Notes: generated by a model from the letters alone, not told the origin. A DNA stretch of 26,271 nucleotides from Bacteriovoracaceae bacterium UBA6261 (GCA_002440825.1 DJVH01000024.1:1-26271), one strand, 5' to 3'; counted from the first letter of the stretch, positions 7,830-16,158 are shown. Numbers and translations are program-made.

Positions 7830-7849
7830 CGATAGGGACTGACGATAGG
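7830..7849. repeat. Direct repeat CGATAGG in divergent promoter region
   Basis: CGATAGG occurs at 7830-7836 and 7843-7849, 13 bases apart, in the 76-bp region between the acyl operon and the peptidase operon. The second copy overlaps the AGGA of the peptidase ribosome-binding site. It could be a regulator site or chance. Confidence 0.3.
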
Positions 7850-7856
7850 AACTCAT

Positions 7857-9080
7857 ATGATGAATAACAGTTTTTTTCTGATTTTATTGTCCTTCTGCTT
7901 AACTTTCGCACAGACAGGCTTTGCGGAAGTCCCCTACGTTGTTCCTGATAACTCCTTTGAAGAGAGAGGCGAAGCTGTCGTCGTGACTCCCATGTCGCCC
8001 ATCAAATCTCAGGACGGTATCGGACTTTGCTATGGTTTTTCGGCCACGAGTCTTCTGGAAAATTATCGGTGCCGTGAACTCAATGTAGATTGCAGCAATC
8101 CCAATGAATTTTTATCGAGTCTGGATGTCACCTCCTACTACGGCCGTGAGCGCCTCATAGAAGGAGGAAATACTATGCGCATTCTGATGAATCTTGAAAA
8201 AGGAAAAAAAATTGCGCGGGAAGAATGCATTCGATTTTCATCACTTGTCCATCAAGTGGCCGTCACACAAAACAGTTTCTATCGCGACGAAAAGCAAGGC
8301 TGGAAATTTCTGACAAAAAAATGGAATGAGTTCAAAGGTTATGCCGGCGAAAAGCGAAACGATTGTGCCAGCTGTCTCGCCGATTCGATTAAATCCACAC
8401 TCGTCAACATTCAGACTCCTTCCGATCAATTGAAAAATGCGTTTCTTGAAGCCCATACACTTGAAGAATTTCTCTATAAGGCCCTGTTGCCTGTTCAATG
8501 CATGAACGAAGCAAAAATGGCGGAGGTACCACCTTTTGTCGCAAAATCATTTCCTGCTTATAACGAAAAATTAACCGATGAATCGCTGAAGGCAAAAGTC
8601 GAAACCATCTTGCGAAACAATATTCCACTTGAGATGGGAATCTGCACGAGTGTTGAACGACCATGCAGAGAAGACTCAGGACACTCAATTGCCATCATGG
8701 GGATTAAAGAAGTTTGCTCTCAATCAACGGGAGAATGCAAAAAACTGGTCAAGGTAAAAAACAGCTACGGGAATTCATGGCAGGCCAATAACAATGACGG
8801 ATGGCTTGAACTCGATTCACTGGTTGAAGCAAGCCGTGCCCAGGGAAATTATGGCAATATCACCTGGATTCAAAAGCCTGGTTTTGTTCTTCAGGAAGTA
8901 AAGGCCAAGGGAACAAAAACTCCACCAACAAGTCCAAGAAGACCGTCACCACGGTCTGACAATCCAGCTGGACCGGCCGTTGCCCCTGCAGAATACAAAA
9001 ATTACCGCGGCATCTGGAAATGTCCCAACTCAACTTTTATGGATCACTATGAACCGGGCTGTGTCCCAATGGGTAGATAA
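7857..9080 (+). CDS. Secreted papain-like (C1 fold) cysteine peptidase with C-terminal extension
   Basis: 407 residues with a Sec signal peptide (about 1-23). The papain signature is complete: oxyanion-hole Q52 and nucleophile C58 in KSQDGIGLCYGFS (six residues apart, as in papain Q19/C25), H276 in GHSIAIMGI, and N302 in VKNSYGNSW. Many further Cys residues suggest disulfides. After the catalytic domain comes a Pro/Arg-rich linker (about 353-373) and a short tail with two Cys. I see no separate I29-type propeptide. The start is set by AGGA 6 bases before the ATG at 7857. The stop overlaps the next start (TAATG). It is a paralogue of the third gene in this operon. Probable role: extracellular or periplasmic proteolysis; the target is unknown. 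Confidence 0.85.
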   Translation: MMNNSFFLILLSFCLTFAQTGFAEVPYVVPDNSFEERGEAVVVTPMSPIKSQDGIGLCYGFSATSLLENYRCRELNVDCSNPNEFLSSLDVTSYYGRERLIEGGNTMRILMNLEKGKKIAREECIRFSSLVHQVAVTQNSFYRDEKQGWKFLTKKWNEFKGYAGEKRNDCASCLADSIKSTLVNIQTPSDQLKNAFLEAHTLEEFLYKALLPVQCMNEAKMAEVPPFVAKSFPAYNEKLTDESLKAKVETILRNNIPLEMGICTSVERPCREDSGHSIAIMGIKEVCSQSTGECKKLVKVKNSYGNSWQANNNDGWLELDSLVEASRAQGNYGNITWIQKPGFVLQEVKAKGTKTPPTSPRRPSPRSDNPAGPAVAPAEYKNYRGIWKCPNSTFMDHYEPGCVPMGR

Positions 9081-9439
9081 TGAAAACATTATGGATTCTT
9101 ATAGTTCTCTTTTTTTCATTTTCACTGCAGGCAGAGGTCTTCACCTGGGCCACAGAAAAAAATAAAGAATTAAAAGTTGAGATAAAAAAAATTGACGGAA
9201 TTCTTGTTAATGAAGAATGCTTTAAAAATCAAACCGTCTGTAAAAAAATTATTGAAGACGTCAGAAAAAATAAAAGCGAAGCCAAGAGGGAGAAAGGTCC
9301 TCTGGGCAATCCGGCCTCGACCAAATGCTCACTCAACAAAGGGCAATCAGAGATTTTACGAGACAGTAAACATAATGAATACGACTTTTGTTTTTTTGAA
9401 CAGAAATATCTTATTGATTCATGGGCCTTGATGAAATGA
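9080..9439 (+). CDS. Small secreted DUF333-like protein
   Basis: 119 residues. A clear signal peptide (1-18, ending LQA) precedes a Lys/Glu-rich segment and a C-terminal region with NPASTKC, a Gly, a later Cys in DFCFF and final SWAL. This resembles the DUF333 pattern (NPA..C..GG......G..G.C.F.....W.L), although the Gly residues are fewer. There are four Cys in the mature part. The ATG overlaps the stop of the upstream peptidase (TAATG), and its own stop overlaps the ATG of the downstream peptidase (ATGA), so all three are probably made together. Its place between two cysteine peptidases makes an inhibitor, chaperone or substrate-binding partner conceivable. That is inference only; the family has no role that I can assert. 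Confidence 0.75.
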   Translation: MKTLWILIVLFFSFSLQAEVFTWATEKNKELKVEIKKIDGILVNEECFKNQTVCKKIIEDVRKNKSEAKREKGPLGNPASTKCSLNKGQSEILRDSKHNEYDFCFFEQKYLIDSWALMK

Positions 9440-10431
9440 AATTATTGGCGATCGCCCTATTCATTTGCTCTCTGAAGGCCGGCGCTGCCGAGACATATGC
9501 TTATAAAGTTCCTGGCCCGGAATTTATCGAGAAAAAAAACAGCGCTGTCCTCATTACTCCCAGCACTCCTGTCAAATCGCAGGATGGAATCGGTCTCTGC
9601 TATGGATTCAGTTCCACCAGTCTTTTGGAAACTTTTCGTTGCAAAGAAATGAACCTGGATTGCAATGATCCAAAAGAATTTCTTTCCACTTTTGATGTGA
9701 CATCACATTATAAAAGCGGCGGACTTGAAGAAGGCGGTCAAGCTTCACGCATTCTTTCGAGCATTGCTTCTTCACATCCTAAAATTGCTTATGAATCCTG
9801 CGCGCGCTTCTCAACGCTTGTTCATCAAAATCAAAATGAAGGAAAGGCCTGGCATTATCTGACAAATATCTGGACAGAATTTAAAAACAATCCAAAAGAA
9901 AATAACTGTATTTCCTGTCTTGCTGATTCTGTGAAAACCAGACTGGGCCATATCAAAACGCCTGCAGGTCAAATTGAAGAAGCGTTTAAAACGGCAAAAA
10001 CTGTCGAAGAATTTCTTTACAAAACTATCCTGCCTTCTGAATGTCTGGATGATTCCCAAATGGCCGCAGTTCCTGAATTTGCGGCCTATACTTATCCTTC
10101 TCTCAAAGAAAAGTTTGATGAAGATAAGCTGAAAGAAAAAATCGTCTCACTCCTTTCCGCCGGCATTCCGGTTGAAATAGGCATTTGTGCTGATAGAACA
10201 TACACTGAAAATTGCGAAAACAGACAAGGTCATTCCATTGCGCTTTATGGAATCAAAGAAGTCTGCAGTAAAAGAACTAAAGAATGCAGAAAGCTGGTCA
10301 AGGTAAAAAACAGTTACGGAGAAGGATGGCAGAAAAGATTCAATGACGGCTGGCTCGACATGGACACTCTTGTGAAAAGCTCCGTTTCGTTTGCGACTTT
10401 TGATAATATCAGCTGGATTCAGAAAAAATAA
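9436..10431 (+). CDS. Secreted papain-like (C1 fold) cysteine peptidase, paralogue
   Basis: From the ATG at 9436, which overlaps the preceding stop as ATGA, the protein has 331 residues and a signal peptide (about 1-18). An ATG at 9421 would add five polar residues in front of the signal and is less likely. Papain residues: Q49 and C55 in KSQDGIGLCYGFS, H266 in GHSIALYGI, N292 in VKNSYGEGW. It aligns along its whole catalytic part with the peptidase at 7857-9080, sharing blocks such as GIGLCYGFS, the central CLADS segment, and KLVKVKNSYG. It lacks that protein's C-terminal extension. This is a clear tandem duplication interrupted by the small secreted gene. A bidirectional terminator follows directly. 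Confidence 0.85.
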   Translation: MKLLAIALFICSLKAGAAETYAYKVPGPEFIEKKNSAVLITPSTPVKSQDGIGLCYGFSSTSLLETFRCKEMNLDCNDPKEFLSTFDVTSHYKSGGLEEGGQASRILSSIASSHPKIAYESCARFSTLVHQNQNEGKAWHYLTNIWTEFKNNPKENNCISCLADSVKTRLGHIKTPAGQIEEAFKTAKTVEEFLYKTILPSECLDDSQMAAVPEFAAYTYPSLKEKFDEDKLKEKIVSLLSAGIPVEIGICADRTYTENCENRQGHSIALYGIKEVCSKRTKECRKLVKVKNSYGEGWQKRFNDGWLDMDTLVKSSVSFATFDNISWIQKK

Positions 10432-10457
10432 AAAAGGCCGGTAAAAACCGGCCTTTC
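10431..10457. terminator. Bidirectional Rho-independent terminator
   Basis: Stem GGCCGG (10436-10441), loop TAAAAA, stem CCGGCC (10448-10453), with A-run on the left and TTTCT on the right. On the minus strand the hairpin is followed by TTTTTT-A-TTTTTT, a strong U-tract. It ends both the peptidase operon and the convergent secreted-protein gene at 10479. Confidence 0.9.
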
Positions 10458-10478
10458 TATTTCATTGTGTTTAAACTT

Positions 10479-11339
10479 TTAGTCTAGTTTCCAAAGTCTT
10501 CCATCGCCAGCGACGAAGAAAGATTCATTTGTCGTAATCGTTCTTGTGAAGTTTTTCACAGTATAAGACATTTCAATTGTCGCACCAGCAACGACATTCT
10601 GCTGAGTTCCTACGTTGGAAATTTGCAGAAGTTGAGATGAAGCATCAAGGTCAAATCCCCAAGAGATTGTGATGTTTCTTGCTGAAGCTCTGATACCAGC
10701 AAGGTATTTTCCTTTTCCATCCATTGAACCGTTGTATTGGTATGTGATGCTGTAAACAAACGAAACAACTTCCATTCCAAGACCATTGTTGTAAACAATC
10801 TTGTAGTGTTTAGAAACCGGTATTGTCCATCCACCCATGTCGTGAACGACTGGATCTTTAGCATCAGTTCTAGGAAGAACTGAAACAGAGGCCATTGGAT
10901 TGTTAGTAACAACTGCGCGACCTTCTTTAATCGTCGGCATAATTTTTTGTCCGATAGCGATCAGTTTGTCGATTACCATAATGATTGAATCGATAGCACC
11001 TCTAGGAGATGGTTGAGGTTCATTTCCTGTGACTGCCGTCAACTCCGTTGCTCCGCCATTTCCAGCTGGTGGGACTGGTGGAATATTAGGAATATTTGGT
11101 CCTGTAAATCCTTTTGTACCGATACTGATGTCGTTGAACTCAAGAGCTTCTTCATCTGTCAGCTCTCTGATCTTTACTGACTTTACCTGAAAGTAAGGGT
11201 CCTGAAGGAGTTCCTTTTTCTTTGTGTGCGCGATCGTTTTGAACTTAAGAGATGATTTTGCGCTGGCAGCATCTACGTTTAGTGCACTTACTGCAATCAA
11301 TGCAATGAGAGTTAATCTAGTCAGGTTCTGCATTTTCAT
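10479..11339 (-). CDS. Secreted protein of unknown function
   Basis: The ATG at 11339 has AGGGGGA 7 bases upstream and opens a signal peptide (about 1-27, ending AASA), giving 286 residues. A start at 11402 would put 21 polar residues before the signal and is rejected. After the signal come a charged region, a Pro/Gly-rich linker (about 80-97, PNIPNIPPVPPAG), a short helical segment (about 114-136), and a beta-rich C-terminal half rich in Ser/Thr/Asn/Tyr. No Cys residues are seen in the mature part. I do not recognise the family. The single-gene unit ends at the bidirectional terminator. An adhesin-like or structural surface role is possible but unsupported. Confidence 0.8.
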   Translation of the reverse strand: MKMQNLTRLTLIALIAVSALNVDAASAKSSLKFKTIAHTKKKELLQDPYFQVKSVKIRELTDEEALEFNDISIGTKGFTGPNIPNIPPVPPAGNGGATELTAVTGNEPQPSPRGAIDSIIMVIDKLIAIGQKIMPTIKEGRAVVTNNPMASVSVLPRTDAKDPVVHDMGGWTIPVSKHYKIVYNNGLGMEVVSFVYSITYQYNGSMDGKGKYLAGIRASARNITISWGFDLDASSQLLQISNVGTQQNVVAGATIEMSYTVKNFTRTITTNESFFVAGDGRLWKLD

Positions 11340-11466
11340 GAAAAATTCCCCCTGGGATGGTAATCGGTTTCCTGCTTGTAACATTTCCAGAGAATTTCGC
11401 AATAAAGTCTGGTAATAATTACATACAAATTAACAAATCTCCTTGAATAGAATTAGAACTGCGCCC

Positions 11467-12315
11467 ATGGCAATCAGAAAAAACAAAGAAATTTATCGAA
11501 CTGAAGGTCTCTTTTACCATCCCAGTTTTGTAAAAAGAGAAGAAAAGGCAGAAATCATCGCCTGGCTGCAGACTCTTTTTCCTATCTGGGAAATGAGATA
11601 CTCTGAACACAACCCTCCACCTGCCGGAGATGAGCAGCGACAGCTCAAGAGACCTGTTTATTGGCTTGGAAACTGGCAATTTGCGTGTCTCAATTACTAT
11701 CATCCCCCTAAAGGTATCCACAACCGTTGTGTACGCGCAGAAGACTATCCTCAGGTCTTAAAAAAGATGCTCACGGTGATTGAAGGAATAACAAAATCTC
11801 ATTTTAAGCGCAACGACGTTCCCAAAGACTGGACTCTCAATACCTGCCTTATTAATTTTTACGGCAGCAGCATTGATCCCGTGACTGGTAAAAAAACAGA
11901 TCAGGCGCGCGTGGGAGATCACAAGGATTTTGAACTGGGACCGGTGGCCTCAGTCTCTTTTGGCGAACGGGCCTTCTTTCAATTTGTTCTTGGAAAAAAA
12001 GATCTGAAGAACAATATTGTTAAAGAATTCTGGATTGATGATTCTTCTCTGCAAATTTTTGGAGGAGAACTTTACAAAGAAAAAGCCTTTCACAGGGTCC
12101 AACGAGTAGAAAACAAATTAAAAAATCCATTCAAACTCAATGTTGAATATTTTGAAACCAGAAGAATCAATTTTACCTTTCGTTATGTGCCTAAAGAGCA
12201 TATCATTGACTATAAGAACCTTCCGGACGAACTAAGAAGTGATATCCTTCCCTACATGGAACAGCTTGCCCAGCACTCTGAGCATTTTCGTCAGGCCCTC
12301 CGCTCCCCGCTTTAG
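11467..12315 (+). CDS. AlkB-like Fe(II)/2-oxoglutarate dioxygenase
   Basis: 282 residues from the ATG at 11467. Iron ligands H152-x-D154 (GDHKDFE) and H209 (AFHRVQRV), and the pair R233/R239 in RINFTFR spaced as R-x5-R, match AlkB, whose function is oxidative removal of alkyl groups from DNA or RNA bases. The jelly-roll strand ASVSFGERAFFQF fits as well. A TTG at 11443 gives a longer frame but has no SD; the ATG lacks an SD too. The gene lies just upstream of lexA and dinB, so a DNA-repair role fits. The first 100 residues (with YWLGNWQFACLNYYHPP) are more extended than in E. coli AlkB (216 residues). An RNA or protein substrate cannot be excluded. Confidence 0.85.
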   Translation: MAIRKNKEIYRTEGLFYHPSFVKREEKAEIIAWLQTLFPIWEMRYSEHNPPPAGDEQRQLKRPVYWLGNWQFACLNYYHPPKGIHNRCVRAEDYPQVLKKMLTVIEGITKSHFKRNDVPKDWTLNTCLINFYGSSIDPVTGKKTDQARVGDHKDFELGPVASVSFGERAFFQFVLGKKDLKNNIVKEFWIDDSSLQIFGGELYKEKAFHRVQRVENKLKNPFKLNVEYFETRRINFTFRYVPKEHIIDYKNLPDELRSDILPYMEQLAQHSEHFRQALRSPL

Positions 12316-12332
12316 GGCCCTATAAAAAAGAA

Positions 12333-12361
12333 TTGACTTACGCAAAACCTACGCTTATCCT
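12333..12361 (+). promoter_or_regulatory. lexA promoter with direct repeat (candidate LexA operator)
   Basis: TTGACT (12333-12338), a 17-base spacer, and TATCCT (12356-12361) make a good sigma70-type promoter. The predicted +1 falls on the A of the lexA ATG (12368). Inside the spacer, TACGC is repeated at 12339-12343 and 12350-12354, 11 bases apart, one helical turn. A direct repeat with that period recalls the GTTC-N7-GTTC boxes of alphaproteobacterial LexA, so this may be the autoregulatory site. The operator role is inference. Confidence 0.6.
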
Positions 12362-12367
12362 TTTTCT

Positions 12368-12991
12368 ATGGCACTAACTAAGAAGCAAAAAGAAGTTTAT
12401 GATTACCTGGTCGCTTATAACGACCACCACGGTCATGCACCCACTCAAAACGAGATTAAAGATCACTTTGGATTAAAGTCTCTTGGATCAGTACAAAAAT
12501 ATCTTCAGTACCTGAACAAAGAAGGGCTGCTGGAAACCCACTGGAACCAGCGTCGCGGTGTTGAAGTGAAAGCTCCCGACCGCGTTGTCGAAAGTGATTC
12601 TGAATTAATTCCTCTGCTCGGTCTGGTCGCTGCTGGTAATCCCATTGAGGCCATTGAAAACCCTACCAACACCATTTCTGTCCCCCGCCATTTTATTAAA
12701 GGCGGATTTCGCTATTTCGCTCTTACAGTCAAAGGGGATTCAATGATTGAAGCTGGTATTCTTGAAGGCGATGTCATTGTCTGCCGTTCAACGAAAGAGG
12801 CCCGCTCAGGTCAAATTGTTGTCGCTGTGATTGACGGTGAAGCGACCGTAAAGACTCTTTCAATGCAAAAAAAGAATCATATTGAACTTCTTCCTTCTAA
12901 TAAAAATTACTCTCCGATTGTTGTGGATGAGACGACTCCCGATTTTAAAATCGTCGGTACACTGGTTGGATTGTTGCGGTCATACGCTTAA
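12368..12991 (+). CDS. lexA: LexA repressor
   Basis: SOS-response repressor of 207 residues. An N-terminal winged helix-turn-helix (about 1-65) is followed by the S24 self-cleavage domain. Scissile Ala89-Gly90 (GLVAAGNP), Ser125 (KGDSM) and Lys162 (EATVKTL) are all present, and the 37-residue Ser-Lys spacing equals that of E. coli LexA. RecA filaments would trigger autocleavage and derepress target genes. There is no SD; the promoter at 12333-12361 predicts a leaderless mRNA starting at the ATG. dinB follows after 8 bases, so lexA and dinB form an SOS operon under LexA's own control. The N-terminus MALTKKQKEVYDYL is typical, which supports this start. Confidence 0.96.
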   Translation: MALTKKQKEVYDYLVAYNDHHGHAPTQNEIKDHFGLKSLGSVQKYLQYLNKEGLLETHWNQRRGVEVKAPDRVVESDSELIPLLGLVAAGNPIEAIENPTNTISVPRHFIKGGFRYFALTVKGDSMIEAGILEGDVIVCRSTKEARSGQIVVAVIDGEATVKTLSMQKKNHIELLPSNKNYSPIVVDETTPDFKIVGTLVGLLRSYA

Positions 12992-12999
12992 TTTAAAAG

Positions 13000-14085
13000 A
13001 TGAAAAAAATACTTCATGTCGACATGGATTGTTTCTACGCTCAAGTGGAAATGAGAGACAATCCAAGTTTGAGAAATGTTCCGCTGGCCGTTGGAGGACT
13101 TCCTGGAACTCGCAGTGTTCTTTGCACCAGCAATTATATCGCCCGAAAATTCGGCGTAAAATCTGCTATGCCCACGGATTACGCTATCAGACTTTGTCCT
13201 CATCTGGTCGTCGTTACACCTAATTTCAGAAAATATTCTGAAGCAAGTGAAATTATCCATTCTGTCTTTCAAAAATATTCCAGTGTCATAGAATCAGTTT
13301 CTCTTGATGAAGCCTATCTCGATGTAAGTGAAGCTGAAAGTGCCACAAGAATCGCCATTGAAATAAAAAAAGACATTCTGGAAAGAACTGGTCTCACAGC
13401 TTCAGTCGGCGTGGCCCCAAACAAATTTCTTGCGAAAATCGCAAGCGACTGGAAAAAACCCGATGGACTTTTTGTCATTCCCCCCGTGAACGTGGAAGCC
13501 TTTGTGAGCCAATTGCCGGTGAAGCTTATTCCGGGTGTCGGTAAAAAAGGACACGAAATTTTAGAATCCTTAGGAATCAAAACCTGTCAGGACTTGCGCG
13601 AAATCCCCCTCGATCTTCTTTCTCAGTTTTTTGGCAAATTTGCTTTTGATCTGAAGCTTTACGCTGACGGCATTGATGAGCGAGATGTCGTCAGTGAATG
13701 GGAAAGAAAATCTCTCTCCGTAGAAACAACTTTTATAAAAGACATCAAAGAAGAGAATTTGCTCCAGCTCGAAATGCGCGAACTCTATGAAGATATGCGC
13801 GGAAGGCTCGAGGCGCATTTTGATGAAGAAGGAGAAAAACGAATTAAAAAAGTTTTTGTCAAAGTGAAGTTCAACGATTTTAAAAGTACGACATGTGAAG
13901 AAACCATCCGCTACGATGATGGTTTATGGGAGGCGGAACTCTCTCCTGAAAGATTTTTTCCGCTTCTGTCTCACTGCCTGATGAAAAAAGACCGTCCTGT
14001 CCGTCTTATTGGTCTCGGTGTGCGTTTTATTACTCATGAAGAATACGCTCCGGTTCAACTGAGTTTACTTCCTTATTGCGCTTGA
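13000..14085 (+). CDS. dinB: DNA polymerase IV (Y-family)
   Basis: Error-prone translesion polymerase, 361 residues. Catalytic metal ligands D8 and D103-E104 (SLDEAYLDV) sit at the same positions as in E. coli DinB. The steric-gate position is Tyr13 where E. coli has Phe. GVAPNKFLAKIASD and a helix-hairpin-helix-like PGVGKKGHEILESLG segment follow, then the little-finger domain. The C-terminus ends in QLSLLPYCA, whose QLSLL fits a beta-clamp-binding motif. The ATG is 8 bases after the lexA stop with no usable SD, so translation may depend on coupling to lexA. Co-transcription with the repressor implies induction by DNA damage. Confidence 0.95.
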   Translation: MKKILHVDMDCFYAQVEMRDNPSLRNVPLAVGGLPGTRSVLCTSNYIARKFGVKSAMPTDYAIRLCPHLVVVTPNFRKYSEASEIIHSVFQKYSSVIESVSLDEAYLDVSEAESATRIAIEIKKDILERTGLTASVGVAPNKFLAKIASDWKKPDGLFVIPPVNVEAFVSQLPVKLIPGVGKKGHEILESLGIKTCQDLREIPLDLLSQFFGKFAFDLKLYADGIDERDVVSEWERKSLSVETTFIKDIKEENLLQLEMRELYEDMRGRLEAHFDEEGEKRIKKVFVKVKFNDFKSTTCEETIRYDDGLWEAELSPERFFPLLSHCLMKKDRPVRLIGLGVRFITHEEYAPVQLSLLPYCA

Positions 14086-14094
14086 TTTATTAAC

Positions 14095-16158
14095 ATGACG
14101 GCCTTAAAAAAGAGTATGCTGTTTGATCTTTCAACCTATTTAAATCAAAATGCGCCCCATTTGTTTTACGATGACAAAACGTATGCTGATTTATTGAAAG
14201 AGATCATCGCTTTCCATTCCCATTTTCTCAAAAGTAATGACGAATTTTTTGGCCTGCAGATTCAATCTCCTTACGAGAGTTTTGCTGCTATTCTTGGGGC
14301 CATGGCCGCAGGAAAAACAGCGGTGATGATTTCTCCACTGGAAACACCTGAAGGAATGACCAGACTTCAAACTCAGGTCCCCTTCAAAACTGTTTTAAAA
14401 GATTCCGACAAACTCATCTCTTTCTCATCAGCTGAAAGAACATCGCTTGAAATTCAGCGTGAAGGATCTTCACTTGTCGTTTTCAGTTCCGGCTCATCAG
14501 GAATGCCAAAAGGTATTGCTCTCACTTTTGACAATCTCTACTACTCAGCTTTGGGCTTCATCGAATTTGTGTCTCAAACAAAAAGCGATATTTCGCTGAT
14601 GAATCTTCCACATCATCACGTTGGAGGTCTGATGACCCTCTGGCGTGCGTTTTTTTCCGGGAGTTCATTAATTTCAACTCCAAAAAAAGATTTTGATATT
14701 ATCTCCCTTGTCCCGCTTCAACTGGCCCGCGCTTTAGAAGATCAGCAACAATTAACACAATTAAAAAAATGCAGAATCATTTTAGTGGGTGGAGCAAAAT
14801 TAACTCCGGAATTGCATAAGAAAGCGACAGAAACGGGTCTTAGACTTTACGAAACCTATGGCATGAGTGAAACCACCTCGCTGGTTTGTTTAAACGGAGA
14901 AGTTCTTCCTTATAGAGAAGTGAATTTGAATCATGACCATTTTTTCCAGGTAAAAGGAAAAACGCTGTCACCCGGTTTTTATAAAAACCAGATTTTCCAA
15001 CCGATTCCCGTTGATCAGGAAGGATGGTATAAAACTAATGATGTAGGTGAACTAAAAAATGAGCGTTTTTCCTTTTCCCACAGGGCCGATATTGTTTTCA
15101 TCAGTGGTGGTGAAAACATCAATCCCCTTTTAATTGAAGATATTCTTCGAACGCATCCGGAGATAAGCGATGCTTATGTTCTCCCTGTTGAAGATGAACA
15201 ATGGGGCCATAGAGGTGTTTGTCTTTACGAACTGAAAAAGTCCGGTGCTACACTTAAGGAAGAGGTTCTGAAATCTTTTCTCAAAAATCACATTCATCCT
15301 TTTCATATTCCTAAAAATTTTTTTCAAACTGAATTAAAAAGCACAGGCCAGCTGAAACCCAAGCGGCATGAGTTGATAAAAAAAGCGCAAAGCTTATATC
15401 TCAAGCATCTTTTTTCTTATTCCTGGAAAGAAAAACCACTGGCCCCGGTGATTGTTTTTCTGCATGGATTCACCGGCAGTAAAGAAGATTTCGAAGAACT
15501 CGGAAATTCCTTTGCTAAAACATATTCCGTTTTAACAGTGGATTTGCCGGGACATGGCCGGACAAGTATGCAGGATTTTCTATCGACTCATGATTTGCTT
15601 TTAAAACTCTCAGCTTTTATTTCCCTTTTTTCTGACTCTCCTGTTCTCTACGGTTATTCCATGGGAGGAAGAGTCGCTTTACAATTGGCCCTGCATTTTC
15701 TTTCGCCTTCTCTGTTAATCCTAGAATCTGCAGGCCCAGGTCTGGAATCAAAAGAAGAAGCTGAGAAGAGAAAAAAAGACGACAGCGAAATGTTTTCTTC
15801 TTTTTCGAGCACAGAAGAATTCATCAATCATTGGTACAAGCAGGATCTTTTCCAGCAGTATTTTATTTCTGATCGTTTTAAAACCGACAGGCAGATGAAA
15901 AAGCTGCACAATTTAAATGAATGGCAAAAATCTCAGGCCATTTTTTCACAAGGTGTATTCCCCCTTAAAAATGAAAATTTAAAAGAGCTTCAAGAAAAGT
16001 CTTTTCCTGTCTTCTATATTTACGGAAGTGAGGATCTGAAATACAAGGCCTATGCGCCTTTATTTGAAAGAAGCTATGAAATTAAAGGTGCCTCTCATAA
16101 TCCCCATAAGACTCATCTTGCTGAATTAACGACAATATTAAAAACAATACTCAAGTAA
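14095..16158 (+). CDS. MenE-MenH fusion: O-succinylbenzoate-CoA ligase plus SHCHC synthase
   Basis: 687 residues with two enzymes in one chain. Residues 1 to about 437 are an AMP-forming ligase: P-loop SSGSSGMPKG (131-140), YGMSET (255-260), TND in place of TGD (314-316), RADIVFISGGENINP (330-344), and probable catalytic K421. Residues from about 445 are an alpha/beta hydrolase of the MenH type: LHGFTGS (456-462), DLPGHGRT, nucleophile S522 in YGYSMGG, the MenH-like ESAGPGL followed by EEAEKRKKDD, D647 and H668. MenH makes SHCHC and MenE activates O-succinylbenzoate, both in menaquinone synthesis. The step between them (MenC) is not encoded here. There is no SD before the ATG at 14095, 9 bases after dinB. 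The individual assignments are good; the fusion is unusual. Confidence 0.87.
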   Translation: MTALKKSMLFDLSTYLNQNAPHLFYDDKTYADLLKEIIAFHSHFLKSNDEFFGLQIQSPYESFAAILGAMAAGKTAVMISPLETPEGMTRLQTQVPFKTVLKDSDKLISFSSAERTSLEIQREGSSLVVFSSGSSGMPKGIALTFDNLYYSALGFIEFVSQTKSDISLMNLPHHHVGGLMTLWRAFFSGSSLISTPKKDFDIISLVPLQLARALEDQQQLTQLKKCRIILVGGAKLTPELHKKATETGLRLYETYGMSETTSLVCLNGEVLPYREVNLNHDHFFQVKGKTLSPGFYKNQIFQPIPVDQEGWYKTNDVGELKNERFSFSHRADIVFISGGENINPLLIEDILRTHPEISDAYVLPVEDEQWGHRGVCLYELKKSGATLKEEVLKSFLKNHIHPFHIPKNFFQTELKSTGQLKPKRHELIKKAQSLYLKHLFSYSWKEKPLAPVIVFLHGFTGSKEDFEELGNSFAKTYSVLTVDLPGHGRTSMQDFLSTHDLLLKLSAFISLFSDSPVLYGYSMGGRVALQLALHFLSPSLLILESAGPGLESKEEAEKRKKDDSEMFSSFSSTEEFINHWYKQDLFQQYFISDRFKTDRQMKKLHNLNEWQKSQAIFSQGVFPLKNENLKELQEKSFPVFYIYGSEDLKYKAYAPLFERSYEIKGASHNPHKTHLAELTTILKTILK

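Noticed and set aside
10479..11402. Longer start for the secreted protein at 11402
   Set aside because: It places 21 polar residues before the signal peptide; ATG 11339 has an excellent SD.
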